Positions 43,332-53,971 of a DNA stretch of 64,000 bases are shown piece after piece (position 1 is the first letter of the stretch; every line of letters starts with the position of its first letter). The stretch spans positions 4,278,001 to 4,342,000 of the forward strand of contig CM022368.1 of assembly GCA_011800155.1 (NCBI GenBank). The letters are read 5' to 3'. This stretch comes from Flammulina velutipes (lineage: Eukaryota > Basidiomycota > Agaricomycetes > Agaricales > Physalacriaceae). The notes under the pieces were generated by a model that saw only the letters and a program-made list of their open reading frames with translations, was not told where the DNA came from and did not search any database. The translations under genes and the position numbers were made by a program.

Positions 43332-46038
43332 ATGGCCAAACCCAAGAAGGCCTGTCGTGGACCGTCTCACTGGATACATGGCGGCAAGGTCGCATTCTTT
43401 TCTCGTCGTCTGCCAGAATGGATGAAAGCGAAGCAGAACTCTCATCTCCAGGCCTTCGCAGCGGACATGGCCCACGCATACGAGATTCGCTACGGTTCCC
43501 TGTCATCTCTGAACGACGACCTTCCGAACAACGTCACTCCAGAAATGCCAACCGACGCGGAGATCATTGCCCGCGCAAAAGAGAACGCGTTGAAGTTGGC
43601 TTCCCTTTCCCCGGAGGAGCGGCATGTAGAGCAGGAAAAGAGCAAGAAGTTCCGCGAAGTGCGTCTCTTTTACTTTCGCCAAGCTTTGTCTAACTTCTGA
43701 AACAGAGAATCCTCAAGTGGTATCGCGAGCATAGGCCCGACAAGACTGCCCAGCGGAGCAGTGGCATTGCCGAAGTCGTCTCCCATGTATTCAAACACAC
43801 TCCACGCCCACGTCGCGGCCAAGTCGTCCAGACATTCTGCAACCTTTACTGGGACGACTACGTTGGAGAAGCCATCACTTCCGCATACTGGAAGGTTCTC
43901 TCTGACTGCGCGCGCGCCGCTGGAGACGACGAGATTGCTTCGCTGCCCCGACCCCAAAAAGTTGGTCCAGCACCTACTGAGCAGGAAGACGACAATGACG
44001 ACGAACCTCCCGACACTGCAGGGCTCGCGATTCCAGAGGCGCTCAAGGACTACGATGTCAAGAAAGACAAGTTCCTTGCCATCCTCAATTCCATGGGCCG
44101 CACACTGTATGAGAAGACATCGGATGAGGTGAAGCAGAAGGTCGCAGAGGAGATTGAATCCCGGTACCAGCATAGACTGAAGATCTATAATCAGGTCAAG
44201 AAACCTGTTAGTGAATATACGCCTGAGGACTACGTCGTGTGCGTTTTTTAAAATTTGTCTTCATTATCATATGCTGATATATTTGCTAGTGCAATCGAGG
44301 AAGGAGCAAACTACATCACCAGAATTGCGCGCACATTTGCTGTCCACTTCGGCATGGCTTGCAGCATTATTCTCATTGGTCCTGACGACAAAGGAGCCCC
44401 TACGTTGCGCAGGTAAGATTGACGACTTGCTGTCGTTCCAAGCACGCTGACAAATGTATTTTGTAGCTGCCATGCAGGCCGCACTAAAGTGACGGGGTCC
44501 AACTTCCCCGATTTTGACCCAGCAACTTGGAATGCATTTGAGGCGAGTTTTGTGCGGTTTGGAAAGAAAGTGTTTCGTGCGTGATGATATTTCTCGTCGT
44601 TGTTGAATTCTGACTTTTCTTTACAGCCGACGGCAACTTTCGCCAGGATCTAATGGATGAACCCAACTCGAAGACAGCTAGCAGTACGTCGAAGACGTCC
44701 GGAGACACATCCCAATCTGACGACGAGTCCGCAAGTGAAAGCGACGATGACGTTCCGCTGGCGCAACAAATTAAAAAACACTACAAACCAAGTCAGAACC
44801 GCCAGCGGCCCCGTGGTTCCTCTGATTCCATCGACGCTCGCTTTCTGCCGTGCCCCGAATTCTCTTGGGAGCTCAACAACCTTGACAAGGAGGACCATGC
44901 GACGGCGATGATGAAGCTTTCGAAGATGTCGCTGGCGGAGCTCGAGCAGCAGAATACGGTCACCCGTAGTAACTGGCGTGCACGCGCAACGGGATACAGC
45001 TGTGTTCCCACTGTTTTCAGTGCCTCGCTCCGGGCTCCCCAATCTGACAGAGTTCGACGGCTGGAGGCCCAGCTAGAGGCCATCCTGCAATACAATTATG
45101 AACTTGAGAAGAGCGAGGATTGGCCTACCTCCGACGACTTGACACCTTCGCTGCCGGCAGGTCTGCCTCGACTTGCCAGCTATCCAGATTCCGAGTCCGA
45201 CACGGAGGACAACTCGCGCAATATGGACATCGACCAACCCGACGTGAATTCCAACTCCCCTAATTCCTCGTCGACACCTTCCATCTTAGCCACCCTAAAC
45301 GACCCGCCCCGTCTCTTGACTTCCACGTCGAGAAAGCGCAACACGTCACACGGAGACAGCAACGACGACACAGACACCGATAACGATGACTGCAACGACA
45401 ACAGTGCGCTATCATGGGACGATATCGACTCCTCACGCTGGTCCAAGGACGTCGTCGGCATGTTTGACGCATGCAAACGGATACGTGATGTCTCCCCACT
45501 CTGGCTACCGCTAGTTCATGCTGCCATTGTCTTTGAGCGTCGCCATGGTTTTCCGGGGCGTCTGGACCTCAAAATGGGACGGCGACCAAAGACCGTCTCC
45601 GCCTTCTTCAAGAATGCTCATTCATGGAAGTGTGCATACCCAATCGGTGAATCTATCGGCACGCATAAGGAAAACTGGTGGATTTGGTGGCGCAGCTTGC
45701 AGCCTGATAGCCGCTTCGACAAGGGGGACCGCTCGCAAAATCTCATACGACGCGAAGATGTGGCCTGGAACGATCTGCCGGAGAAATGTGGGTCGAATGG
45801 GATGGTCACTGTCATCGGCTCCTTGCTGTGGTGGCGCGAAGCCTTGGAGCACAGCCAGGACGTCGATGCCGACCACGGTGACTGGGAGCAAGCTGTCAGA
45901 GACGTATCGTGGGCGCTAGACCATATGATACGTCACGCTATCAAGAAGTCGTCGTCGAGGCCATCGAAGGTAACAATTTTACTAAATTTTACAATCTGCA
46001 CGCTAACCTCAACCTTTATGCAGCGCACTCGTATGTGA
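43332..46038 (+). CDS. KDZ-element accessory protein 2, unknown function
   Basis: Six exons or so, about 800 residues. The N-terminal part is MAKPKKACRGPSHWIHGGKV, FFSRRLPEWMKAKQNSHLQ, YWDDYVGEAITSAYWKVLSD, YEKTSDEVKQKVAEEIESRY, ITRIARTFAVHFGMACSII and TKVTGSNFPDFDPATWNAFE. The middle is acidic and disordered (SDDESASESDDDVPLAQQIK and DDTDTDNDDCNDNS). The C-terminal part (WLPLVHAAIVFERRHGFPGR, KENWWIWWRSLQPDSR, GMVTVIGSLLWWREALEHS) looks folded. Proteins beginning 'HWIHGTK..FF..R...W' are, as far as I recall, frequent near transposons in Agaricomycetes. No catalytic motif. It ends with a four-codon last exon. Confidence 0.65.
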
Positions 46039-46121
46039 ATATGTGCAAGTAGGTGTTACTGCAGTCTATCTTACGTGCGGATATATATATAAATCGTCGA
46101 GCTTGTATATTTGTAGTTTGA

Positions 46122-47158
46122 ATGTTCGTTTGAGTTGATGTATTGACGTGAGTAAGGAATAGTCAGTATCGGCGATCTCGGCGTTGGACTTGGGCGCTGA
46201 GAACAGCTGATGCTGACTCTACCATTGACGGCGATGATGCTGGCATTCTTGCCGCTCGACTGCTTCATACGAGGCATGTCCCAACATCTTTTTATCGACA
46301 TTATCGACTACGAATGACTGCCTGCAACGCGTGCAGCCTGCTAGCAATACGACAACCAACCCGGTGGACCATTTTTGATATTGTGCACTACCCAACGCTG
46401 CCGCCACTGCGAAATCGTGTCAACGCCTCCCATTAGGCCCTCCAAGTGTTATTCCACCCCCCCCGTTGCCGCTGGAAGCAGCTGGACCGCCGTCGCCCCC
46501 ATTATCCCGCTGTGCCACCATTTTCGATGTTCCTCACCCGTTTCCTCACCGTTTCCCTTCGTTTCTTCGCTCCTACATTTGTTTTACAACATACTATCAC
46601 CTCCCCCACCATTTTTGCTTCTTCCCATCTACCTGCCCGTCGCCCCGATCCCATTCCCCGCCACATTTCTATCCCACTGTATCGCGTACGCTTACCTGCT
46701 CGTATGTATCATATATATATATTCCTTCTATAGCATTACATTTTCGCATTTACCCCCAGTCTGCAGGTCCCGGTTTGGAAGCGTGGCGCAACGCGCTAGG
46801 ACCCGCTCCCGGTGGTCCATCATTATTGGCACGGTATCCGGTCCCTGGTTCCGGATGACGCCACGCTTCAATAGCGCCCCGGCATATTCCCCCGTCCCTA
46901 CGGTAATGATTGATCTGCTTTTCCCTGACTGATTGCTCCGGTGCGCCACACCCGGTTGCCCCAGCCCCCGTACCTACCTGACCGTGGCGCGCCATCCCAG
47001 TATATCCCCGTACCGACCCCCTAGCCGTACCAGTAGATCCCGCCCCGCCCCAGCCAAATGTAGCTACCTGACCTATTACCCCGTAGTGACGGACAGCAAC
47101 TAGTTGTTTGTCCCCGTCACTATAGGGGTTTAACTAGTTGTTAGTAGGTCATAGGGTG
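46122..47158 (-). repeat. Right terminal inverted repeat of the KDZ element, 1,037 bp
   Basis: Reverse complement of 37128-38165; the only difference I find is one base fewer in the C-run near 46458. Confidence 0.95.
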
Positions 47159-47165
47159 CTCGTCA
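47159..47165. repeat. Target site duplication of the nested element, right copy (CTCGTCA)
   Basis: Same seven bases as 37121-37127, directly after the right inverted repeat. Confidence 0.85.
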
Positions 47166-47512
47166 ACCTCCGATGCCTCTTCAACTTCTCGCTTCCGCTT
47201 TATTTCCCTCTGGTTATGACTTTGACGAGTCGAGTTAGCAACCCATTGGCCTTTCCGATGTGCACCATTCCCGTCAATATACTCCTTCTTTGAACAGGTT
47301 CCACAGTGGCAGAGGTATAGCATATGTGGGGTAGAAAGGTAATAACAGTCGCGCTTGGGCGGTGTGTAGTCATTGGATACAAACGAGGCAGCCTCATGTA
47401 AATAAGGTGTATACAACACGTACAACACGGGCTCATATATACTACATACTTTCAGTCAGTGGATGGTAAGATATACAATTGTAAAAGTATCGTTCGTCAG
47501 AACACAATATTT

Positions 47513-50500
47513 CTATCTTCCGGATCTAGGTGTCCAGCTGGGATCCTCGTCGCCTTTGCTTTTTTGTCGTTTACGGGGCAGTTCCTGCGCGGCAGCCTCT
47601 TCGTGATCTTCTCGTACTTTTTTCGTCTTTATATTTCTGCCACCCCTGATTCGCCCAGAAGCTTGCGCCTTCAAAGTAGTTCGTTTTCTTTTGCCAAGGC
47701 TGACTGGCGGATCCGCGGGGGAAAATATGAATTGGTCTGGTTCGCCAGAGTTGATTGGCGGAGGGTCGATGAATGAGAATGACATAGCACTGCTTTCTGC
47801 CATCGGTGTTGTTTCATTCTGCGAGGCCTGTTCGAGTGTTGATGGACCTGGGACACCCAAAATCTCGTTGTCGAGTCGAGAATATTCTGCGCCACCGTCA
47901 ATGCTCAAGTCTGCGACCTTGCGAAGTTCTTCGTCTGACATCTCGTCTTCGGGCAGGGGATACTCTGCACCACCGTCAATACTCGAGTCTGCGACCTTGC
48001 GAAGTTCTTCGTCCAACATCTCGTCTTCGGGCAGGGGATACTCTGCACCACCGTCAATACTCGAGTCTGCGACCTTGCGAAGTTCTTCGTCCAACATCTC
48101 GATTTCGGGCAGGGGATGCTCTGCACCACCGTCAATGCTCGAGTCTGCAATCTTGCGAAGTTCTTCGTCCAACATCTCGTCTTCGGGCGGGGGATGCTCT
48201 GCACCACCGTCAATGCTCGAGTCTGCGACCTTGCGAAGTTCTTCATCCAAAGTAGGAGACTGAGGATTGCCTGCCACTGAGTTAAGCGGAGAGGGGGACG
48301 AAATAGAATTGTGCAAGCGTCCGCCTACGGACGGTCAATTTGAGACGTTGATAATGCGAAGACGTTGACGTACCATGAGAATTGCGCCCACGGCGAGTAG
48401 GTGAGGGCGTACGAGGCGTGAGTTCCCTTGGAGGCCTGATACTTTCTCCTCTTGCAACCCGGCCGAGGGTAGCAGCCAATTCGGGGGTCATGTCATCTTG
48501 GGGCGCACCCCGAATAGACTTGGCACGAGGTGAAATACGGCGCGACATACGAGGAACAGGTGTGGGGGTCATATCATCTTGGGGTGCAGCAACGATGGGC
48601 GTGGACGTCCGAGCAGGTGTGGGGGTCACACCGTCTTGAGGTGTAGCACGAATGGACGTAGATGTCTTAGTAGGAGGTACAGAAGGCTGGGTACGGGGTA
48701 CAGTCCGACCGGGTGTCCCAATGCCTTGTCCGTCTGCATGGCGCCGAATCTTTGCAGTCAGTTCTCCTAGGAAGTCTGAACCTAGGAGTGCTGGGAATTC
48801 TCAGATAGATGCGCAACGAGAAACTGTGCGCTACGCACCATCACCGTCCCGGGCCTTACGTCGCGTCTTCGCAGGGAGCTGAGGCGTCGTTGGAGAGGGG
48901 GCCGGAGGCGCAGGCACTGGCGGAGGAGGCGCAGGCGCAGGCGGAGGAGGCGCTGCAAATTATGAGCTATTTGGCAGGAAGAAGCGGTTCAACTGCATAC
49001 CAGTCTCTTGGAGAACGGATCCGGATTCTTGAGGCGTAGTCGGGGGTTCTATATCCATAGGGGTCTCGGGACCAAGTGAAGGCGCTGGAAGCTGTCAACT
49101 ATCAGGCGCCAAGACGTATTACGATACATACTAGTTTCTTGACCGGACGCCTGAAGTGTAGGCTGGTGGTATTCGGTATCCATAGGGGCCTCGGGAGCAA
49201 GTGACGGTGCTGGAAATTGTCAACTATTAAAGCTGCCCGAAGTGTTCGATTACGCACCAGGCTCTTGATGAACGGATCCGGAGGCCTCCGTATTTAGCTG
49301 TAGATCTAGAGGAATAAATACAACGGAAAACGTCTAGAGACCTAGATACTTACCCGCACCAAACGATAACAGCTTGTTTACGACCCAATTATTCCGCTCA
49401 TTCGCATCCACTACCTTGCCTTGCGTGCGACATTCCTGGTCATATTCAGCCATGTATCCCTGCTTGATACTGGCCAAATTCCTTTGGACCTCAGAGTCGC
49501 GCTCGAATAGATCAATGTGTTTCCCTTGCGAACGACACTCCCTGTCGTATGAATCGTTGAGCATTTCCTTCAGGCTGTGCATGGGCGTGCCTTTGTAGTT
49601 CGGGATGGGCTTGGGGAGGCGGGTCTTCGACGACGGTGAATTCGAAGGGGTTCGAAGAGGGAGAGCAACATCGGGTGGGAATTGAACAGGTTTTTGCTTT
49701 GATTCTGGTCGCAGATCTTTCTCTTTCCCTTTCCCTTTCCCTTTCAGGAGTTCTTCCTCCTCCTCCTCCTCCTCCTCCTCTGCGGCTGGTACCGGCTGCT
49801 GCTGCCCCAGAGTTTCTTGTGCCACCCAATCCATTTGTGCCTCCTCGTACTGTTCTGCCACCGCTTGTTCAACTGGTGTGCGCTCGTCCTCCCATTCATT
49901 CTGGCGAGCAAGGGCAACCAAACGCCGCGGCAACGCGACCACTCGAGGATCAGATGAGAACCATCTCGGAGGCATGTCGCCAGGGAGGGATACGCATCGC
50001 CTTGGTTCCGGAGGTGTGTCGGGTGTTGAAGGTACGTCTGGAGGATTGGATAAATATCGTGGTAACGCGCCTTCGTTATCTCTCTCTATGGATGCGTCGA
50101 ACGTCTTGGCGAGATCAGTGAGTTCATCGTCATGTGTCCGAAACCTTTCGTTGGCGTATTCTTGAAGGGCAAGGAGATCTTTCCACTCTGAGCGTTGATC
50201 ATCCAATCCGAGGGAAAGGCCGTCAACAATCAGTTGTTCACCTGAATTGAAAGGCATCAGAGACTTCTTGCTTACAACCAGGAATATGGACCATGAAACT
50301 CACCAGTGGTCTTGAGTTTCTCCGCCTCTTTCACCAACCGATAGTGGAAGAACAGAACGACCGCAACTTGGTCTCGTCCTGACGTTGCTAGTGGAAATTG
50401 AGACTGGAGTTGCTCGGCCAGAGTTTCAGTAACATGTATGAAGTATGCAATCTGCTCGCTGGCGAACTGAAGTAGCTGGGCGATCGCTTCTTCATCAAGG

Positions 50501-53094
50501 CCTGACGATGGCATCGTCGAAGAGGGTGGAACTCCGCTCGACGCAGGTGCCTCCTCCTCCACCTGTATGTGATCTTCATGGATCTGCGACTGCTGAGAAA
50601 GATGAGGACCCGACTGATGCGCCTCCTGTGAAGACGAAAATTCCGCTGGCAGTTCTGCCTGCTGGGAAGGAGGTGGGGCTGAAATTTCAGGTTCCGGTTG
50701 ATGGAAACGAGGAGCTTCAGTGTGTGAAGCAGGTGTCGATTGGGAAGAAGGCGAAGCTGAAATTTGTGCGAAAGGTTCAGGCTGCTGAAAAGCTCCTGAC
50801 TGTTGGGGTGGGGCTTTAGACTGTGGCGCAGGTGCAGGTCGGAAAGAAGAGGGTCCCGACTGTGGCGGCTGGAACCCGGGCCACGGTGCGAACGAAGGTT
50901 CCGATTGTTGGAAAGCAGGTGCTTTCTGGAAAGAAAAGGGTTCCGGCTGGGACGGTTGTGAAGAGCTGGTGAAAGAAAATTGCGCTTGAGGCTGTGGCAC
51001 AGGCGCAGGTCGGAAAGAGGGTCCCGACTGTGGCGGTTGAAACCCAGGCCACCGTGCAAACAAAGGTTCCGATTGTTGGAAAACAGGTGCTCTCTGAAAA
51101 GAAAAGGGTTCCGTCTGGGACGGTTGTGAAGGGGCGAAAGAAAATTGCGCTGGAGGTTCCTCCATTTCAATATCGTTGTATGAGAACGGTCCGGGGACAG
51201 GAAACGAAGGTGCACCTGCTGGGATAAATGGCTGTGGCTGTTGAAAGGCGGATGGGAAACCAGCAGATGAAGGTCCAGCTTGAGGTTGTGGCGCACTAGC
51301 AGAGGAGGGGGGAGGTCCTGCTTGAGGTGGTGGCACACTAGGAGAGGAGGGGGAAGGTCCTGCTTGAGGTGGTGGCACACTAGGAGAGGAGGGGGAAGGT
51401 CCTGCTTGAGGTGGTGGCACACTAGGAGAGGAGGGGGAAGGTCCTGCTTGAGGTGGTGGCGGACTAGGAGAGGAGGGGGGAGGTCCTGCTTGAGGTGGTG
51501 GCGGACTAGGAGAGGATGAAGGTCCTGCCTGGGGAATATCCGCGGTAGTGGAAGAAAACGTCCCTGGCTTGGGGCGGAATTTCCAAGGCTCATGCAGCTT
51601 GTTGAACATATACACAACGCGCCTCGCCTTACGCTCCTCCTCCACATCCTCCTCCGTATCTTCCTCCGCATCCTCCTTGGCCTTATCCGATCCCTTACGA
51701 CGCTTTTTTTTACGTTTCTGCCGCATCTCTGCACGCGACTTCATATCCTCGACGGGGTCGTGTCCATTGTCCAACATTTGTTCCAACTCCTGAGCATTTG
51801 GGAAGACGTACAGTGCGCGCTTCTCATCCCCGTACTTCTCCATAAACTTCTCCGGATCCATCGTCTTCCAATCCAGCGGGGGAGGGTCAGCTGTTAGGCG
51901 CTCAAAGGTAGGCAGGCAGACAGGAGCGCGAGCCCACTGTGCACGGTCGAACGCAGGAAGGTCATTGAATTCGGCTGGGTCCCAAAAGTCTAGAGGAACG
52001 CCATCCTCAGGCCAGGGATTGTCATCGCAGACCAACTCAGTCGTGGGTATGTCGTTCGGCCAGTCCCTTCGAGGGTCTTTATTTCGTTTTCCATGTCTAG
52101 CCTCTAGCATGCGTATAAACCAGGTAACTGCTCGGTCGCGCCCCTTCTTCGGCTTGCGGAAACGAATGTGTTTACCCTTCCCGTCGGGCATTCGCTCATC
52201 CTCGGAGCATGCTCGTTCGTTGCCTAGAAGTTTAACGAGGGTAGTTCGATAGCCATCTCTTCCTACAAGCTTTCCTCGTTCTTCTGCGAGCTAAAGACAC
52301 GATCAGATTACATCTCCCAGAGATGTACCAAGTAGAACATACCCGTGAGCGTTGCTGCTTTATAGCTTTCTCCCGCGCCCGCTGTTGTGGCGATTTGGCG
52401 TTCGTCAAATTTGTCCTGTATTGTTTTCGCATATGTACGAACACAAAGTGGGTTGCGAGGTTTTTGAGGAGCAGGTCGTTGTTGGCGAGATATGGGACGA
52501 CACGCATGTGATTGTAGCCACCAAACCTCACCAGCGTACGGAAGGTTTCGCAGGCCACATGGATATGCGCCACATTGTAGTCACTGGTGACATTGCCAAC
52601 CAAGTCTGGGCACCAACGCGCCAAACCCGTTTCCGCCAGCATGACGAAGATTCGTCTCATGCAGTCATCTGGTATGTCGAGAAGATGTGACACTGTTTGG
52701 CTTTTTTTCAACACCTCTTGTTCCTTCAACCCCCCTAATTTCCTGAGGGTCGCGGCATATCGCAACGCAGCCTGTCCGCTGACCGTGTTGTCGATAAGCT
52801 TTTTCACGTTTTCGTCCCCGCGCCAGTCTATCATCGCATATCGATCTGCAAAGCTCTGGTGGTCTTCGAAGGAAGCCGATTCGAAGGGTAGTGTTGCGTC
52901 AAAAGCTTGCCAGAGAAGTCGGATATGGCAGTGGAAAGCGGTCTGTTCGATATTGCCGTGAATTTTCTTTCATGTTGTCTTTCATGCAGAGCACTTACTG
53001 CCGTAGACTTTTCCTCCTCTGTCGGCGTATAATGATAGCGACTAAGTCTGGGTTTCTTCTTCTTCTTTCCTCCGGAATCGTCGTCGGATGGCAT
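47513..53094 (-). CDS. Large repeat-rich protein carried by the CACTA element
   Basis: About eleven exons, all joining in frame, give roughly 1,700 residues. Start MPSDDDSGGKKKKKPRLSRY. The N-terminal part looks globular (FHCHIRLLWQAFDATLPFE, DNTVSGQAALRYAATLRKLG, RRIFVMLAETGLARWCPDLV, LVRFGGYNHMRVVPYLAN), then come LDFWDPAEFNDLPAFDRAQW and MDPEKFMEKYGDEKRALYVF. These resemble a transposon-linked family in Agaricomycetes as I remember it. The rest is low complexity: 14-residue units PSSPSVPPPQAGPS, two copies of a Phe/Gln/Pro module (QKAPAFQQSEPSFAPWPGF), an E-run, similar small exons (SLAPEAPMDTEYHQ and SLGPETPMDIEPP), then five units around DEELRKVADSSIDGGAEHPL. It ends in a basic segment. 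No enzyme domain seen. Confidence 0.75.
47871..48253. repeat. Five tandem 78 bp units inside the large cargo gene
   Basis: Each unit encodes a version of LDEELRKVADSSIDGGAEHP plus a PLPEDEM-like spacer. Copies differ by a few bases, so the array looks young and stays in frame. Confidence 0.85.
49713..49782. repeat. Microsatellites in the large cargo gene
   Basis: A (CTTTCC)n run followed by a (TCC)n run; on the coding strand they encode KGKGKGKE and a run of glutamates. Confidence 0.8.
51279..51520. repeat. Proline-rich 42-48 bp tandem repeats in the large cargo gene
   Basis: Five to six copies encoding variants of PPPSSPSVPPPQAGPS. Confidence 0.8.
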
Positions 53095-53971
53095 TTTGCT
53101 TGCTATGGATGGGATTCGAAAGATGCACGGATGAAGGACAATGAAAGGAGTGGATCGGCCTCGTTGCTTGTACAAAAAAGCCCGCGACGAAGGCATGCAG
53201 CAGCGATCAAACCTGGGCCAGATGATGTCTTGGAAGATAATGTCAGATAGTACAGGAAAAGTGTACCCATAACTCTTACAGTTAATCATGACGGCCGAAG
53301 TCGTACAATGAATCCGTTTGCTTTATCATCGAAGGACGCGTCCACTTCCACCATGCTTCCTTCCTCGCGAAGTAGCAAACCACCGAAGCGTGACGACCAA
53401 CACGATCGAAACACGGACACTAGGGGGGTACATCCTTTAAAAAAACATTGCTATTAGAACAGAGCAGCCACAATAACCAGATCTCTTACATGCATATTTT
53501 TACATATGACGCCTCGCACTGGCTGCTTGCGTGAAGGATCCTAGAGGTTTTCATCAATCACGGTCCTGGACATAGTATTTCTCATTTTCTTACTTGACCT
53601 CCTGCCTTAATTCAATGCTACTCTACTGTTGTCTGTAGAACTATCCTAATTCTAGTGTACGTTGTAATACAGTACATGGTGGTGAGAGGCGAAGCATGAA
53701 AAAGCTTACCTAATGGATTCTCCAAATTGATACGTGGCCTCGATTTCTGACACGGGCGGACCCGTCCGAGTCGTCTGATGGACGACCAGTAATACTGCCG
53801 TCCAACACTTAGGTAAGCTTTCCATCCTTTAGTAGACGCCACCATATACTACTATGTAAGTTCTCAAATCTTCAGCAGTACATATTTTTGTAGTGTATGT
53901 CATTGAGTGCTAGTTTGAACGCGTGTAACCTGAGAAATGAGTGATTAATTGTAAAATTTACAGAACGAATC
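53095..53971. other. Spacer inside the CACTA element
   Basis: Divergent promoter region between the large cargo gene and the SPT5-like gene. Short frames only. Confidence 0.4.

Larger units (their letters stand above)
37128..47158. mobile_element. KDZ-family DNA transposon nested in the Tnp2 gene, 10,031 bp
   Basis: Long inverted repeats (37128-38165 and 46122-47158) both begin CACCCTATGACCTAC and are flanked by the 7 bp duplication CTCGTCA. The unique interior (38166-46121) carries a KDZ transposase on the minus strand and two accessory genes on the plus strand, diverging from a 0.34 kb spacer. The repeats appear identical except for one G in a run near 37822, and the genes show no breaks, so the copy is young and may be autonomous. 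KDZ (Kyakuja-Dileera-Zisupton) transposons are abundant in mushroom genomes. Their usual duplication is, as I recall, 8-9 bp, slightly longer than seen here. Confidence 0.92.
34104..47323 (-). pseudogene. Tnp2-type CACTA transposase, split by the nested KDZ element
   Basis: The 5' part lies at 47166-47323 (MLYLCHCGTCSKKEYIDGNG, then QWVANSTRQSHNQREIKRKR) and the rest at 34104-37127, separated by the 10 kb insertion. The family landmarks follow in order: FAPILNLCCFLLAW, a first acidic motif YIDWFNPYTNKIAGE, VLYCMNLPLEARFLPENVFI, IPLIADLQAIRKVAGYLSH with FCSWC, RWSPLHTLPYWDSVMHVTLG, FMHNWLEGILQRQLRVLWGVG and GPVSTLSEFPGERMNG. A long C-terminal region ends VICWALNRGQR. About 1,030 residues when spliced. 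A Lys- and Asp/Ser/Thr-rich insert follows LRVLWGVG. Across the insertion the frame is continuous (EEASEVDE then RKAKKAYID), so the gene was intact until this event. Tnp2 catalyses cut-and-paste transposition. Confidence 0.9.

Noticed and set aside
37121..47165. Reading the Tnp2 5' part at 47166-47323 as an independent small gene
   Set aside because: It joins in frame to the rest of Tnp2 once the nested element and one duplication copy are removed, and its sequence fits the N-terminus of the family.
50388..51734. A 448-residue open frame antisense-phase to the large CACTA cargo gene
   Set aside because: Same strand, different phase of the Pro/Gln repeat region; it is open only because the repeats are in multiples of three and lack stops.
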